Shown piece after piece: positions 7,752-15,709 of a stretch of DNA of 17,718 bases. The stretch lies in assembly GCA_041781135.1 (NCBI GenBank), contig JBHAZV010000048.1, positions 1 to 17,718 on the forward strand, read 5' to 3'. Origin of the DNA: JAUMXJ01 sp041781135. Lineage in GTDB: Bacteria; Bacillota; Clostridia; Peptostreptococcales; Acidaminobacteraceae. The position numbers and the translations under genes were made by a program. Position 1 is the stretch's first letter. Each line of letters starts with the position of its first letter. Below the pieces are notes generated by a model, which worked only from the letters and a program-made list of their open reading frames with translations, was not told where the DNA came from and searched no databases.

Positions 7752-9325
7752 AGAGGACAGTCGCGCTTATAATACTTGACGGCTACGGCAATAGCAAGGA
7801 AATCGACGGAAACGCAGTATTAGGAGCTAAAAAGCCGAATATCGACAGGATTTTTGCGAGTAATCCGCATACGGAAATATCTGCGAGCGGGCTTGATGTC
7901 GGGCTTCCGGATGGTCAGATGGGCAATTCGGAAGTGGGCCATCTCAATATTGGCGCAGGCAGGGTTGTTTATCAGGAGCTTACAAGAATTACCAAATCTA
8001 TCGAAGACGGAGATTTTTTTGAAAATCAGGCGTTGATCGGCGCTATGGACCATGTCCTGTGCCGCGGTTCAAAACTTCATATTATAGGACTTTTCTCCGA
8101 TGGAGGGGTGCACTCTCATAACTCTCATCTTTTTGCACTGCTGAAATCCGCCAAAAAGCGCGGTCTAAAAGAAGTGTATGTGCATGCATTTACCGATGGT
8201 CGCGATACCTCGCCTACTTCGGGGCTAAGTTACCTGGAAGAGTTTGAGGCAGAGGCGGCTCGCATAGGCATAGGCAAGATAGCGAGCATTTCCGGCAGGT
8301 ATTATGCAATGGACAGGGATAAGCGCTGGGAGCGAGTAGAAAAAGCGTACAGGGTACTTACGGAGGGTTCGGAGCGCTTGTATAAATGTGCTTCCGATAT
8401 TTTTAACGAGAGCTATTCTAAGGGTATAACCGACGAGTTTATTGTGCCTGCATCTGTTGCCGCAAATGGTGGACAAACTCCGCTCGCTGTGATAGAGAGC
8501 GGCGACGCCGTCATTTGTTATAATTTTAGACCTGACAGGGCAAGGCAGATAACTCGCGCGTTCGTCGATGCGGATTTTTCGGGATTTGCGCGCAAACATC
8601 TCGAACTTTACTACACCTGCATGACGCAATACGATGCGAAAATTGAGGGCGTTCACATTGCATATAAGCCGTTTTTCCCGAAAAATACCTTGGGCGAGTA
8701 TGCCGCTGCTCTCGGAATGAGGCAGCTGAGAATAGCGGAAACAGAAAAGTACGCGCATGTCACGTTCTTTTTCGGCGGAGGAATCGAACAACCGTACGAT
8801 GGAGAGGATCGAATATTGGTAGATTCTCCCAAGGTTGCAACTTACGACTTGCAGCCCGAAATGTCGGCGTACGAGGTGGCGGAGCGCCTTGCTGCAGAAG
8901 TGGAGCGCGATTTTTACGATATTATCGTCTGTAATTTTGCGAATCCCGACATGGTGGGTCACACAGGCGTTTACGAAGCGGCTGTGCGGGCAATAGAGGC
9001 TGTGGATGAATGCGTGGGAAAGGTTGCCGCTGCGCTCGATAGCGTTGGGGCAGGGTACATTATTACTGCTGACCACGGCAATAGCGAGTGTATGACAAAT
9101 CCCGACGGCACGCCGATGACAGCGCATACTACAAATCTTGTGCCCCTTGTGATTGCGGGTTGCGGAAATCTACAATTAAGAAGTGGGGGCAGATTGTCAG
9201 ATATTGCGCCTACAATGCTGGATATTCTGGGAATCAAAAAACCCGAAGAAATGACAGGTGTCAGTCTGATCGAAAGGCAGAACAAACCAATACTTTCGTG
9301 CGGAGCCCAGTGCCCAGATATATAG
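7748..9325 (+). CDS. gpmI: 2,3-bisphosphoglycerate-independent phosphoglycerate mutase
   Basis: Cofactor-independent, Mn-dependent mutase of the alkaline phosphatase superfamily that converts 3- to 2-phosphoglycerate. Domain pattern: N-terminal metal site (ILDGYG, Asp11), phosphorylated Ser61 in DGQMGNSEVGHLNIGAGR, DGGVHSH (118-124), FTDGRDTSP (148-156), GRYYAMDRDKRWER (183-196), then the second metal-binding set NPDMVGHTG, TADHGNSE and MTAHTTNLVPLV near the C-terminus. At 525 residues it is about 10-15 longer than typical because of a C-terminal tail ending ILSCGAQCPDI with two cysteines. The ATG lies inside the tpiA stop region (4-base overlap) with no obvious gap for its own promoter, so it depends on tpiA transcription and probably translation. 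Confidence 0.97.
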   Translation: MKRTVALIILDGYGNSKEIDGNAVLGAKKPNIDRIFASNPHTEISASGLDVGLPDGQMGNSEVGHLNIGAGRVVYQELTRITKSIEDGDFFENQALIGAMDHVLCRGSKLHIIGLFSDGGVHSHNSHLFALLKSAKKRGLKEVYVHAFTDGRDTSPTSGLSYLEEFEAEAARIGIGKIASISGRYYAMDRDKRWERVEKAYRVLTEGSERLYKCASDIFNESYSKGITDEFIVPASVAANGGQTPLAVIESGDAVICYNFRPDRARQITRAFVDADFSGFARKHLELYYTCMTQYDAKIEGVHIAYKPFFPKNTLGEYAAALGMRQLRIAETEKYAHVTFFFGGGIEQPYDGEDRILVDSPKVATYDLQPEMSAYEVAERLAAEVERDFYDIIVCNFANPDMVGHTGVYEAAVRAIEAVDECVGKVAAALDSVGAGYIITADHGNSECMTNPDGTPMTAHTTNLVPLVIAGCGNLQLRSGGRLSDIAPTMLDILGIKKPEEMTGVSLIERQNKPILSCGAQCPDI

Positions 9326-9332
9326 TGTATTT

Positions 9333-9347
9333 GCGCCGGGATGGCGC
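9333..9347 (+). other. Small hairpin in the gpmI-eno gap
   Basis: GCGCC-GGGAT-GGCGC forms a 5 bp GC stem with a 5-base loop in the 56-base gap. It is not followed by a T-run, so it is not an intrinsic terminator; it could stabilise or separate the two messages. No convincing promoter is visible in the gap. Confidence 0.4.
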
Positions 9348-9381
9348 TTGACGATAACGAAGCGTTTGAAATGGAGGAAAT

Positions 9382-10680
9382 ATGTTGATAAAATCGCTTA
9401 AAGCGAGAGAAATACTGGATTCAAGAGGCAATCCTACAGTTGAAGTGGAATTATGGCTCGAAGATGGAAGAAGCGTAATCGGAGCAGTGCCGAGTGGAGC
9501 TTCGACCGGGGCGTTTGAGGCAGTTGAGCTGCGCGATGGGGATAAGGGCCGCTACCTTGGCAAAGGAGTAACAAAGGCTGTCGGTTTCGTAAATGGTCCG
9601 ATTGCGTCTGCTGTTGTAGGCAAGTGTGTTTTTGCTCAGGCGGAGCTTGACAGGATTATGACAGAGCTTGACGGCACAGAAAACAAGGGCGTGTACGGTG
9701 CAAATGCGATACTTGGCACATCCATCGCCATAGCAAAGGCGGGCGCGCTTGCAAGCGGACTTCCGCTCTACAGATATCTTGGCGGAACCGGCGCGGCATT
9801 GCTTCCGGTGCCCATGATGAATATAATGAACGGCGGCGCCCATGCCGACAATAATGTCGATATTCAGGAGTTTATGGTCATGCCTGTCGGAGCATCTACA
9901 TTTGCGGAGGCTCTCAGATGGGGCGCGGAGATCTATCACAGTCTGAAAAAGGTGCTTAAGGAGCAGGGGCTTGCGACCGGAGTGGGCGACGAAGGCGGTT
10001 TTGCCCCTAATCTTCCGACAAATGAGGATGCGCTCAAAGCTATAATGAAAGCTGTTGAAGCGGCGGGCTACAAGGCGGGAGAGCAGGTTTTGCTCGCGCT
10101 CGATGTAGCGGCGACAGAGCTTTATGATGAAAAAACAAATACGTACCATCTCAGGAGCGAAAATAAATCATTTACCTCTGATGAACTTATCGCTTATTAC
10201 GAAGGGCTTGTTGCGAAGTATCCTATCGTTTCTATCGAAGACGGCCTTTCGGAAGATGATTGGGGCGCTTGGAAGAAGCTCAGGGAGCGCCTCGGTTCAA
10301 AAATACAGCTTGTCGGGGATGACCTTTTTGTAACAAATACAAAGAGACTTGCGCGCGGCATTGCCGAAGGCTCTGCGAACTCCATATTGATAAAATTAAA
10401 TCAGATAGGAACGATAACAGAGACGATAAGCGCAATTCAGATGGCTCAAAAAGCAGGCTTTACAGCAGTTGTATCGCATCGTTCCGGCGAAACTGCCGAT
10501 TCTACCATAGCGGATCTTGCTGTCGCTCTAAATGCAGGTCAGATTAAGACTGGCGCTCCGGCAAGAACTGACAGGATAGAGAAATACAATCAGCTTCTCA
10601 GAATCGAGGAAAGATTGGGCGCGATTGCAAGGTATGCCGGCAATGCTGCATTTTACAATTTAGACGGGCGGTTTGAATAA
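9382..10680 (+). CDS. eno: Enolase
   Basis: Dehydrates 2-phosphoglycerate to phosphoenolpyruvate; also a common RNA-degradosome partner in bacteria. The 432-residue protein has the full signature set: AREILDSRGNPTVEVE (8-23), the mobile loop SGASTG (38-43), GGAHADNN with His153 (151-158), catalytic Glu204 in VGDEGGFAPN, magnesium ligands Asp241 (ALDVAA), Glu286 (SIEDGL) and Asp313 (VGDDLF), catalytic Lys338 in LIKLNQIGT, and the substrate loop SHRSGETADST (365-375). A GGAGGAA ribosome binding site precedes the ATG. It ends the run of five glycolytic genes; in many Firmicutes secG follows eno directly, whereas here pncB lies between them. Confidence 0.98.
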   Translation: MLIKSLKAREILDSRGNPTVEVELWLEDGRSVIGAVPSGASTGAFEAVELRDGDKGRYLGKGVTKAVGFVNGPIASAVVGKCVFAQAELDRIMTELDGTENKGVYGANAILGTSIAIAKAGALASGLPLYRYLGGTGAALLPVPMMNIMNGGAHADNNVDIQEFMVMPVGASTFAEALRWGAEIYHSLKKVLKEQGLATGVGDEGGFAPNLPTNEDALKAIMKAVEAAGYKAGEQVLLALDVAATELYDEKTNTYHLRSENKSFTSDELIAYYEGLVAKYPIVSIEDGLSEDDWGAWKKLRERLGSKIQLVGDDLFVTNTKRLARGIAEGSANSILIKLNQIGTITETISAIQMAQKAGFTAVVSHRSGETADSTIADLAVALNAGQIKTGAPARTDRIEKYNQLLRIEERLGAIARYAGNAAFYNLDGRFE

Positions 10681-10701
10681 AATTTAATAATCGGGAGGGG
10701 T

Positions 10702-12186
10702 ATGGTTTTGGACAGTAGGCCTCTAAAACAATGCGAAATCAATCAATCGATGCTTTGCGACTTCTATGAACTGACTATGGCGCAGGGATATTTTAAAAAA
10801 GGCTTTAAGGATAAGATTAGTTATTTCGATATTTTTTTCAGAAATGTTCCGGATGATGGAGGTTTTGCAATATTTGCAGGTCTGGAGCAGCTGATAGACT
10901 ACATAAAGAATCTGCGTTTCGGAGACGCGGAGCTTGCGTATATTGAGAGCAAGGGGATATTCGAGCCTGAGTTTGTGGAGTATCTCAGAAACTTTAAGTT
11001 TACGGGCGATATATATGCCGTTCCGGAGGGTACTCCTGTGTTTCCAAATGAACCGCTTGTGACCGTCCGTGCCCCTTCTATCGAGGCTCAGATAATAGAA
11101 ACTGCTGCGCTCGTGTTTATAAATCATCAGTCGCTTATAGCCACAAAGGCAAACAGGATCTACCGCGCTGCAGAGGGGCGGGCAATTATGGAGTTTGGAG
11201 CGAGGCGGGCTCAGGGGCAGGATGCGGCGGTGCTTGGCGCGCGCGCCGCATACATCGGGGGCTGTGTCGGCACTTCCAATGTTATGACAGATATGATGTT
11301 TGGCATACCGGCTCTCGGAACTATGGCGCACAGCTGGGTTCAGATGTTCGGCAGCGAGTACGAAGCGTTTAGGGCGTATGCCAATCTTTATCCTGAAAAT
11401 ACCGTGCTTTTAGTCGACACTTACAATACTTTGAAGAGCGGTGTACCCAATGCGATCCGCGTAATCAAAGAGGAGCTTGTAGCGAAGGGTCACAGAAATT
11501 ACGGAATAAGGCTCGATTCCGGAGATATAGCGTATCTTTCAAAAAAAGCGCGCAAAATGCTCGATGACGCGGGGCTGCCGGAGTGTAAGATAGTGGTTTC
11601 AAATTCTCTGGACGAATATATAATCAGAGATCTGCTGCTGCAGAAGGCCGCGGTCGACAGCTTCGGCGTGGGCGAGCGTCTGATAACTTCTAAGAGCACG
11701 CCTGTTTTTGGCGGCGTTTACAAGCTTGTTGCCGCAGAGGACGAGTCCGGGAACATAATCCCTAAAATAAAGGTAAGCGAGAATATCGACAAGATCACAA
11801 CTCCGCATTTTAAGAAGGTGTACAGGATTTACGACAGAGAGACAGGCAAGGCGCAGGCTGATCAGATTTGCGTGCACGACGAAGTTGTGGATGCTTCTCG
11901 GCCGCTCGAAATTTTCCATCCTATAGCTACTTGGAAGCGCAAAACTTACATAAATTATGAGCTTCGCGAGCTGCTTGTTCCGATTTTTGTAAATGGCGAA
12001 TGCGTGTATCAGAGTCCTCCCGTCAACGAAATCAGAAAAACTTGTCTTGAACAGATAGATCAGCTTTGGGATGAAGTAAAACGCTTTGAAAATCCGCACA
12101 GATACTATGTCGACCTTTCCGCAAAGCTGTGGGCGATCAAAAATGAATTGCTCGAAGAAAACAAAAAATTAGAAAAACAGTCGTAA
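10702..12186 (+). CDS. pncB: Nicotinate phosphoribosyltransferase
   Basis: ATP-assisted conversion of nicotinate and PRPP to nicotinate mononucleotide, the entry step of the Preiss-Handler NAD salvage route. The 494-residue length matches the Bacillus-type enzyme. Signatures: MLCDFYELTMAQGYFK near the N-terminus (17-32), EFGARRAQG (164-172), the conserved phosphorylated histidine region GTMAHSWVQMF with His210, LLVDTYNTLKSG, and the phosphate-binding YGIRLDSGD. GGGAGGGG lies upstream of ATG 10702 with short spacing; TTG 10708 is a less likely alternative start. It follows eno by 21 bases and so is probably transcribed with the glycolytic genes, coupling NAD supply to the GAPDH step. No terminator is evident after it; the next gene has its own promoter. 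Confidence 0.95.
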   Translation: MVLDSRPLKQCEINQSMLCDFYELTMAQGYFKKGFKDKISYFDIFFRNVPDDGGFAIFAGLEQLIDYIKNLRFGDAELAYIESKGIFEPEFVEYLRNFKFTGDIYAVPEGTPVFPNEPLVTVRAPSIEAQIIETAALVFINHQSLIATKANRIYRAAEGRAIMEFGARRAQGQDAAVLGARAAYIGGCVGTSNVMTDMMFGIPALGTMAHSWVQMFGSEYEAFRAYANLYPENTVLLVDTYNTLKSGVPNAIRVIKEELVAKGHRNYGIRLDSGDIAYLSKKARKMLDDAGLPECKIVVSNSLDEYIIRDLLLQKAAVDSFGVGERLITSKSTPVFGGVYKLVAAEDESGNIIPKIKVSENIDKITTPHFKKVYRIYDRETGKAQADQICVHDEVVDASRPLEIFHPIATWKRKTYINYELRELLVPIFVNGECVYQSPPVNEIRKTCLEQIDQLWDEVKRFENPHRYYVDLSAKLWAIKNELLEENKKLEKQS

Positions 12187-12228
12187 CACACCGCGTGGCA
12201 GTCATTACAAAATATAAATATATTTTAT

Positions 12229-12257
12229 TTGCACTGCATCTGTTTTCGTGGTAGAAT
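12229..12257 (+). promoter_or_regulatory. Extended -10 promoter upstream of secG
   Basis: TTGCAC (12229-12234), 17-base spacer, TAGAAT (12252-12257) preceded by TG one base away (12249-12250), the extended -10 pattern. A run of A/T-only sequence just upstream (about 12210-12228) could act as an UP element. It lies in a 95-base gap with no other gene, 24 bases before the secG ATG, which has its own GGAGGAAA ribosome binding site. Confidence 0.65.
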
Positions 12258-12281
12258 ACTACGGTAAAAAATGGAGGAAAT

Positions 12282-12515
12282 ATGAAACTTGTTTTAACAG
12301 TTATACTTGTGATCTCTTCACTTGTATTGATTGCAAGTGTGCTGCTTCAATCCGGCAGGTCTGCGGGGCTCAGCGGCTCTATAGGCGGCGGTGCAGAACA
12401 GCTGTTCGGAAAGAACAAAGCGAGGGATTACGAGTCAAAGCTTGACACTATCACAAAGATTTTTACAGGGGTATTCTTTCTGGCGACTATCCTGTTGGCA
12501 TTTGTAGTCAAGTAG
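12282..12515 (+). CDS. secG: Protein translocase subunit SecG
   Basis: Small membrane subunit of the SecYEG translocon that assists preprotein export. The 77 residues show the standard SecG plan: a first membrane span (about residues 2-22, LVLTVILVISSLVLIASVLL), a polar, glycine-rich cytosolic loop with QSGRSAGLSGSIGGGAEQLF, then a basic stretch (GKNKARDYESKL) and a second span (about 56-76). The loop motif is diagnostic of the family. The gene has a strong ribosome binding site (GGAGGAAA) and a predicted promoter of its own. In many Firmicutes secG is followed by rnr and smpB; here hppA follows instead, so the local order is rearranged. Confidence 0.95.
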   Translation: MKLVLTVILVISSLVLIASVLLQSGRSAGLSGSIGGGAEQLFGKNKARDYESKLDTITKIFTGVFFLATILLAFVVK

Positions 12516-12542
12516 AGTCGAATGATGCATATAGCGCGCTTT

Positions 12543-12564
12543 ATAGGCTTAAAAGGCCTATTTT
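12543..12564 (+). terminator. Possible weak terminator or attenuator after secG
   Basis: ATAGGC (12543-12548) pairs with GCCTAT (12556-12561) around a 7-base loop and is followed by TTTT. The stem is only 6 bp with four A-U/two-to-three G-C pairs, so termination would be partial. It sits in the 88-base gap between secG and hppA and could lower expression of hppA relative to secG. The CCTAT arm could also pair with ATAGG at 12592-12596, which contains the hppA ribosome binding site. Confidence 0.45.
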
Positions 12565-12568
12565 GTGC

Positions 12569-12586
12569 TTTATGTCACAGCATAAA
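12569..12586 (+). other. Second hairpin in the secG-hppA gap
   Basis: TTTATG (12569-12574) and CATAAA (12581-12586) form a 6 bp A/T-rich stem around TCACAG, ending eight bases before the hppA ribosome binding site AGGTGG. On its own it would be weak; its interest is its position between the attenuator-like hairpin and the start of hppA. Confidence 0.35.
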
Positions 12587-12603
12587 ATTATATAGGTGGT
12601 GTT

Positions 12604-14583
12604 ATGGAGTATATTATTTCAGCGGTAGTAGGAGCATTGGCGCTTGTCTTTGCGGGTTTTCTGGTAGTTTACAAGATTGGATCCGTCAAGGTCGATCACC
12701 CTCGAATGAACGAAATCGCAGGATACATACAGCAGGGTGCAATGGCATTCCTCAGGCGCGAATATTCCGTGCTTGTGGGTTTTGCTGTCGTACTTGCGGT
12801 GGCAATAGCTGTAGGCCTTAAGAGCGTGCCGACTGCAATCGCGTTTATTGTGGGCGCTTTGTTCTCTGCGGTTGCGGGATACATAGGAATGAGGGTGGCG
12901 ACGAGCGCAAACGTCAAGACGGCTTATGCCGCTAAAGAGCATGGAATGAATTCGGCGCTCGGAGTTGCGTTTTCTGGCGGCGCAGTCATGGGTATGTCGG
13001 TCGTCGGTCTTGGGCTACTGGGCGTGTCGGTGCTGTTTTTTGTTTACAACGACGCTACGGTAATCACAGGTTTTGGTCTTGGCGCATCATCGATTGCACT
13101 GTTTGCAAGGGTCGGCGGGGGTATATACACAAAGGCGGCCGATGTGGGCGCAGACCTCGTTGGAAAGGTAGAAGCGGGAATCCCGGAGGATGACCCTCGC
13201 AATCCGGCGGTTATCGCGGATAATGTCGGCGATAATGTGGGCGATGTCGCTGGTATGGGAGCGGACCTCTTTGAATCATATGTCGGTTCGATTATTGCCG
13301 CAATAACTCTCGGTGTGCTTATTTATGGGCATTCCGGCGCTGTGTTCCCACTTTTCCTTGCCGGATCGGGCATCATCGCTTCTATTTTCAGTACGTTTTT
13401 TGTGCGAGGTGACGAAAAGTCCAATCCTCATAAGGCGCTTAAGGTTGCGACATATGTCAGCGGAATTATTGTTCTTGTCGCCACTGCGGTAATCAGCCAG
13501 CTTATGTTCGGTGATTTCAACGCATTCTTTGCGGTTGCGTCCGGACTTGTGAGCGGAATACTCATAGGTGTTGTCACTGAGTACTATACATCCGGCGACT
13601 ACAGGCATGTCAAAAAGATTGCCGAACAGTCTATGACCGGGCCTGCAACTACTATTATATCGGGTCTCGCAGTAGGTATGATATCCACTGTGCTTCCTAT
13701 AATATTTATATGTATTGCGACAATCGTTTCGTATCAGTTCCTTGGGTTATACGGAATAGCTCTTGCGGCTGTGGGAATGCTCTCTACAGCGGGAATCACT
13801 GTCGCTGTAGATGCATACGGACCTGTTGCGGATAATGCGGGCGGTATAGCTGAAATGAGCGAACTTCCAAAAACTGTAAGAAACATAACTGATAAACTTG
13901 ACGCGGTCGGAAATACCACAGCTGCTATCGGAAAGGGCTTTGCGATAGGGTCTGCCGCGCTTACTGCGCTCGCGCTTTTCGTATCTTATTCGCAGGCTGT
14001 AAATCTTGGCGCTATCGATATTTTGAATCCGAATGTTGTGGTAGGGCTCTTTATCGGCGGAACATTGCCTTTCGTCTTTTCGGCGCTTACAATGCAGTCG
14101 GTCGGTAAGGCTGCGTATCAGATGATAGAAGAGGTGCGCAGACAGTTCAGAGAGATAAAGGGTATAATGGAGGGCACTGCAACTCCTGACTACTCTAAGT
14201 GTGTAGATATTTCGACATCTGCGGCATTAAAGGAAATGATCCTGCCGGGGCTTATGGCAGTGCTCGTTCCTCTTGCGGTAGGTCTTGTTCTTGGAACAGA
14301 AGCGCTCGGCGGCATGTTGGCGGGTTCGCTTGTGACCGGTGTGCTTATGGCTATTTTTATGGCGAATTCCGGTGGAGCATGGGATAATGCCAAGAAGTAT
14401 GTCGAAGAGGGAAACCACGGCGGCAAGGGCTCGGAGGCTCACAAGGCGGCGGTTGTAGGCGATACTGTAGGAGACCCTTTCAAAGATACATCGGGACCGA
14501 GCATCAACATCTTGATAAAGCTGATGACGATCGTTTCATTGGTATTCGCTCCGTTGTTCGTTGCAGTGGGAAGTCTGCTGTAA
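12604..14583 (+). CDS. hppA: Membrane-bound ion-translocating pyrophosphatase
   Basis: Multi-pass membrane enzyme that hydrolyses pyrophosphate and uses the energy to pump H+ or Na+ outward. The 659 residues carry about 15-16 hydrophobic spans. Active-site motifs include GGGIYTKAADVGADLVGKVE (171-190), EDDPRNPAVIADNVGDNVGD (195-214) and, near the C-terminus, AHKAAVVGDTVGDPFKDTSGPS. The stretch GNTTAAIGKGF has Ala440 and Gly443 where K+-independent enzymes have Lys and usually Thr, which marks the K+-dependent class. In helix 6 the gate glutamate is Glu224 in DLFESYVGS, the Na+-pump-like arrangement, rather than the DLFGSYAES form of plant H+ pumps. K+ dependence is well supported by motif; Na+ transport is inference. 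AGGTGGTG precedes the start codon. Confidence 0.95.
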   Translation: MEYIISAVVGALALVFAGFLVVYKIGSVKVDHPRMNEIAGYIQQGAMAFLRREYSVLVGFAVVLAVAIAVGLKSVPTAIAFIVGALFSAVAGYIGMRVATSANVKTAYAAKEHGMNSALGVAFSGGAVMGMSVVGLGLLGVSVLFFVYNDATVITGFGLGASSIALFARVGGGIYTKAADVGADLVGKVEAGIPEDDPRNPAVIADNVGDNVGDVAGMGADLFESYVGSIIAAITLGVLIYGHSGAVFPLFLAGSGIIASIFSTFFVRGDEKSNPHKALKVATYVSGIIVLVATAVISQLMFGDFNAFFAVASGLVSGILIGVVTEYYTSGDYRHVKKIAEQSMTGPATTIISGLAVGMISTVLPIIFICIATIVSYQFLGLYGIALAAVGMLSTAGITVAVDAYGPVADNAGGIAEMSELPKTVRNITDKLDAVGNTTAAIGKGFAIGSAALTALALFVSYSQAVNLGAIDILNPNVVVGLFIGGTLPFVFSALTMQSVGKAAYQMIEEVRRQFREIKGIMEGTATPDYSKCVDISTSAALKEMILPGLMAVLVPLAVGLVLGTEALGGMLAGSLVTGVLMAIFMANSGGAWDNAKKYVEEGNHGGKGSEAHKAAVVGDTVGDPFKDTSGPSINILIKLMTIVSLVFAPLFVAVGSLL

Positions 14584-14626
14584 AAATATAAATTTTGTCG
14601 GAGCTGCAATCCGGCGAGGGTGGTTC

Positions 14627-15709
14627 ATGGGCGGTTACAATAAAAAATATAGAAGGAAGAGTAATAACAACGAAAAAAGAGCGGGCGGAGGCAATCGGAT
14701 TGTTTGGTCTGACAGGAACAAAATAATAGCTGTTGCAGCTGCGGCATTTGGGATTGTTGTGATATTTTTTGTGGCAAAGATGCTTGCAGGAGGCGCACCA
14801 AATAGCGTTCAGGTCTTAGTTACCAATCCTGCGAGCAGCGAGCTTAGCAGTCGGGATTCTGAGGTAGCTTCGACAATCGGATCTGGCGCTTCGACATCCG
14901 AAGCCACAACCGAGTCCGGCACTTCAACCGACCTTAGCGCCGAGTCGGATTCAACAGCTTCTTCGGAGGCGGCATCTTCCGGCGCTGAATCTTCGCAGAC
15001 TTCCGGCGAGAATACCGCCGCTACAGAGCCGGCTTCTGCCACTACAGAGACGGCGTCGGCTACTACAGTGTCTACTTCGACAGAGGCAAGCACCGGCGTG
15101 GGGTCGGCTGTCGGTGGATTCTATAATGACATAAAAGTTACTGATACTTCGCTCGGTATTTTGGTGCTTTGCAATAAAAACTACCGTCTTCCGGACAGCT
15201 ACGAGGCCGAAAATCTGGAGGATGTGCCGAGCAACTACTATGTGAATGACGGCAAGGAATATAAGATGAGTAAGCCCGCGCTTGACGCTTTTATAGAGAT
15301 GTCGGACGCTGCGTATGCTCAGAATAACGAGATAGATTTGCGTGTGGTTTCGGGCTACAGGTCTAAATCATATCAGGAGTGGCTCTACAATCACTATGCA
15401 AATTCTTATGGGCAGGAGGATGCCGACACATATTCGGCACGACCGCGTCATTCGGAACACGAAACAGGGCTTTGCTGTGATATTAATATTGTCAGCGTGG
15501 ATTTCGAGAATACTGCTGCATTTGAATGGCTCATGGCAAACGCGGCGGATTATGGGTTTATACTGAGGTATCCAAAGGGCAAGGAGCATATTACCGGATA
15601 TATTTACGAACCTTGGCATTGGCGTTATGTGGGTGTTGAAACTGCCAAGGCGGTAGTGGAGAGCGGCCTGACATATGATGAGTACTTTCTTAAGTATATA
15701 GGGGAATAG
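14627..15709 (+). CDS. Membrane-anchored VanY-like D-alanyl-D-alanine carboxypeptidase (M15)
   Basis: Zinc peptidase predicted to remove the terminal D-Ala from peptidoglycan stem peptides outside the membrane. Layout of the 360 residues: a basic N-terminus (1-32), one membrane span (about 33-53), a Ser/Thr/Ala/Glu-rich low-complexity spacer (about 66-162), then the M15B catalytic domain. Zinc ligands are His278 and Asp285 in RHSEHETGLCCDI and His331 in YEPWHWRYVG, with Glu328 as the likely catalytic base; VVSGYRSKSYQ (240-250) is also typical. The usual small residues before the ligand Asp are two cysteines (Cys283, Cys284), unusual for an extracellular enzyme. ATG 14627 follows GAGGGTGG; a start at 14561 would overlap hppA and add non-family residues. 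It is 43 bases after hppA. Substrate is inferred from the family. Confidence 0.9.
   Translation: MGGYNKKYRRKSNNNEKRAGGGNRIVWSDRNKIIAVAAAAFGIVVIFFVAKMLAGGAPNSVQVLVTNPASSELSSRDSEVASTIGSGASTSEATTESGTSTDLSAESDSTASSEAASSGAESSQTSGENTAATEPASATTETASATTVSTSTEASTGVGSAVGGFYNDIKVTDTSLGILVLCNKNYRLPDSYEAENLEDVPSNYYVNDGKEYKMSKPALDAFIEMSDAAYAQNNEIDLRVVSGYRSKSYQEWLYNHYANSYGQEDADTYSARPRHSEHETGLCCDINIVSVDFENTAAFEWLMANAADYGFILRYPKGKEHITGYIYEPWHWRYVGVETAKAVVESGLTYDEYFLKYIGE

Noticed and set aside
8225..9127. 300-codon open frame on the - strand
   Set aside because: It lies wholly inside gpmI on the opposite strand, has no ribosome binding site or recognisable motif, and is explained by the composition of a certain gene.
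9333..9370. Terminator or promoter between gpmI and eno
   Set aside because: The hairpin has no T-run, and the TTGACG at 9348 has no acceptable -10 box at 16-18 bases.
9451..10149. 232-codon open frame on the - strand inside eno
   Set aside because: Antisense shadow of enolase; the translated protein shows no family motif and is rich in Arg, Cys and His, as shadow frames often are.
12248..12445. Small + strand frame overlapping secG
   Set aside because: It is a different frame of the secG region, and its start lies within the predicted promoter.
12563..12593. Promoter for hppA in the secG-hppA gap
   Set aside because: TTGTGC with TTATAT would need a 19-base spacer and the -10 box is poor; not strong enough to list.
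12522..12821. 99-codon + strand frame across the start of hppA
   Set aside because: No ribosome binding site, and most of it lies in hppA out of frame.
14561..14626. Longer start for the VanY-like protein overlapping hppA
   Set aside because: It runs through the end of hppA and the gap; ATG 14627 has a clear ribosome binding site.
14809..15110. Direct-repeat or tandem-repeat array
   Set aside because: The repetitive look comes from Ser/Thr/Ala/Glu codons in the spacer of the VanY-like protein; no fixed repeat unit is present, and nothing resembles CRISPR.
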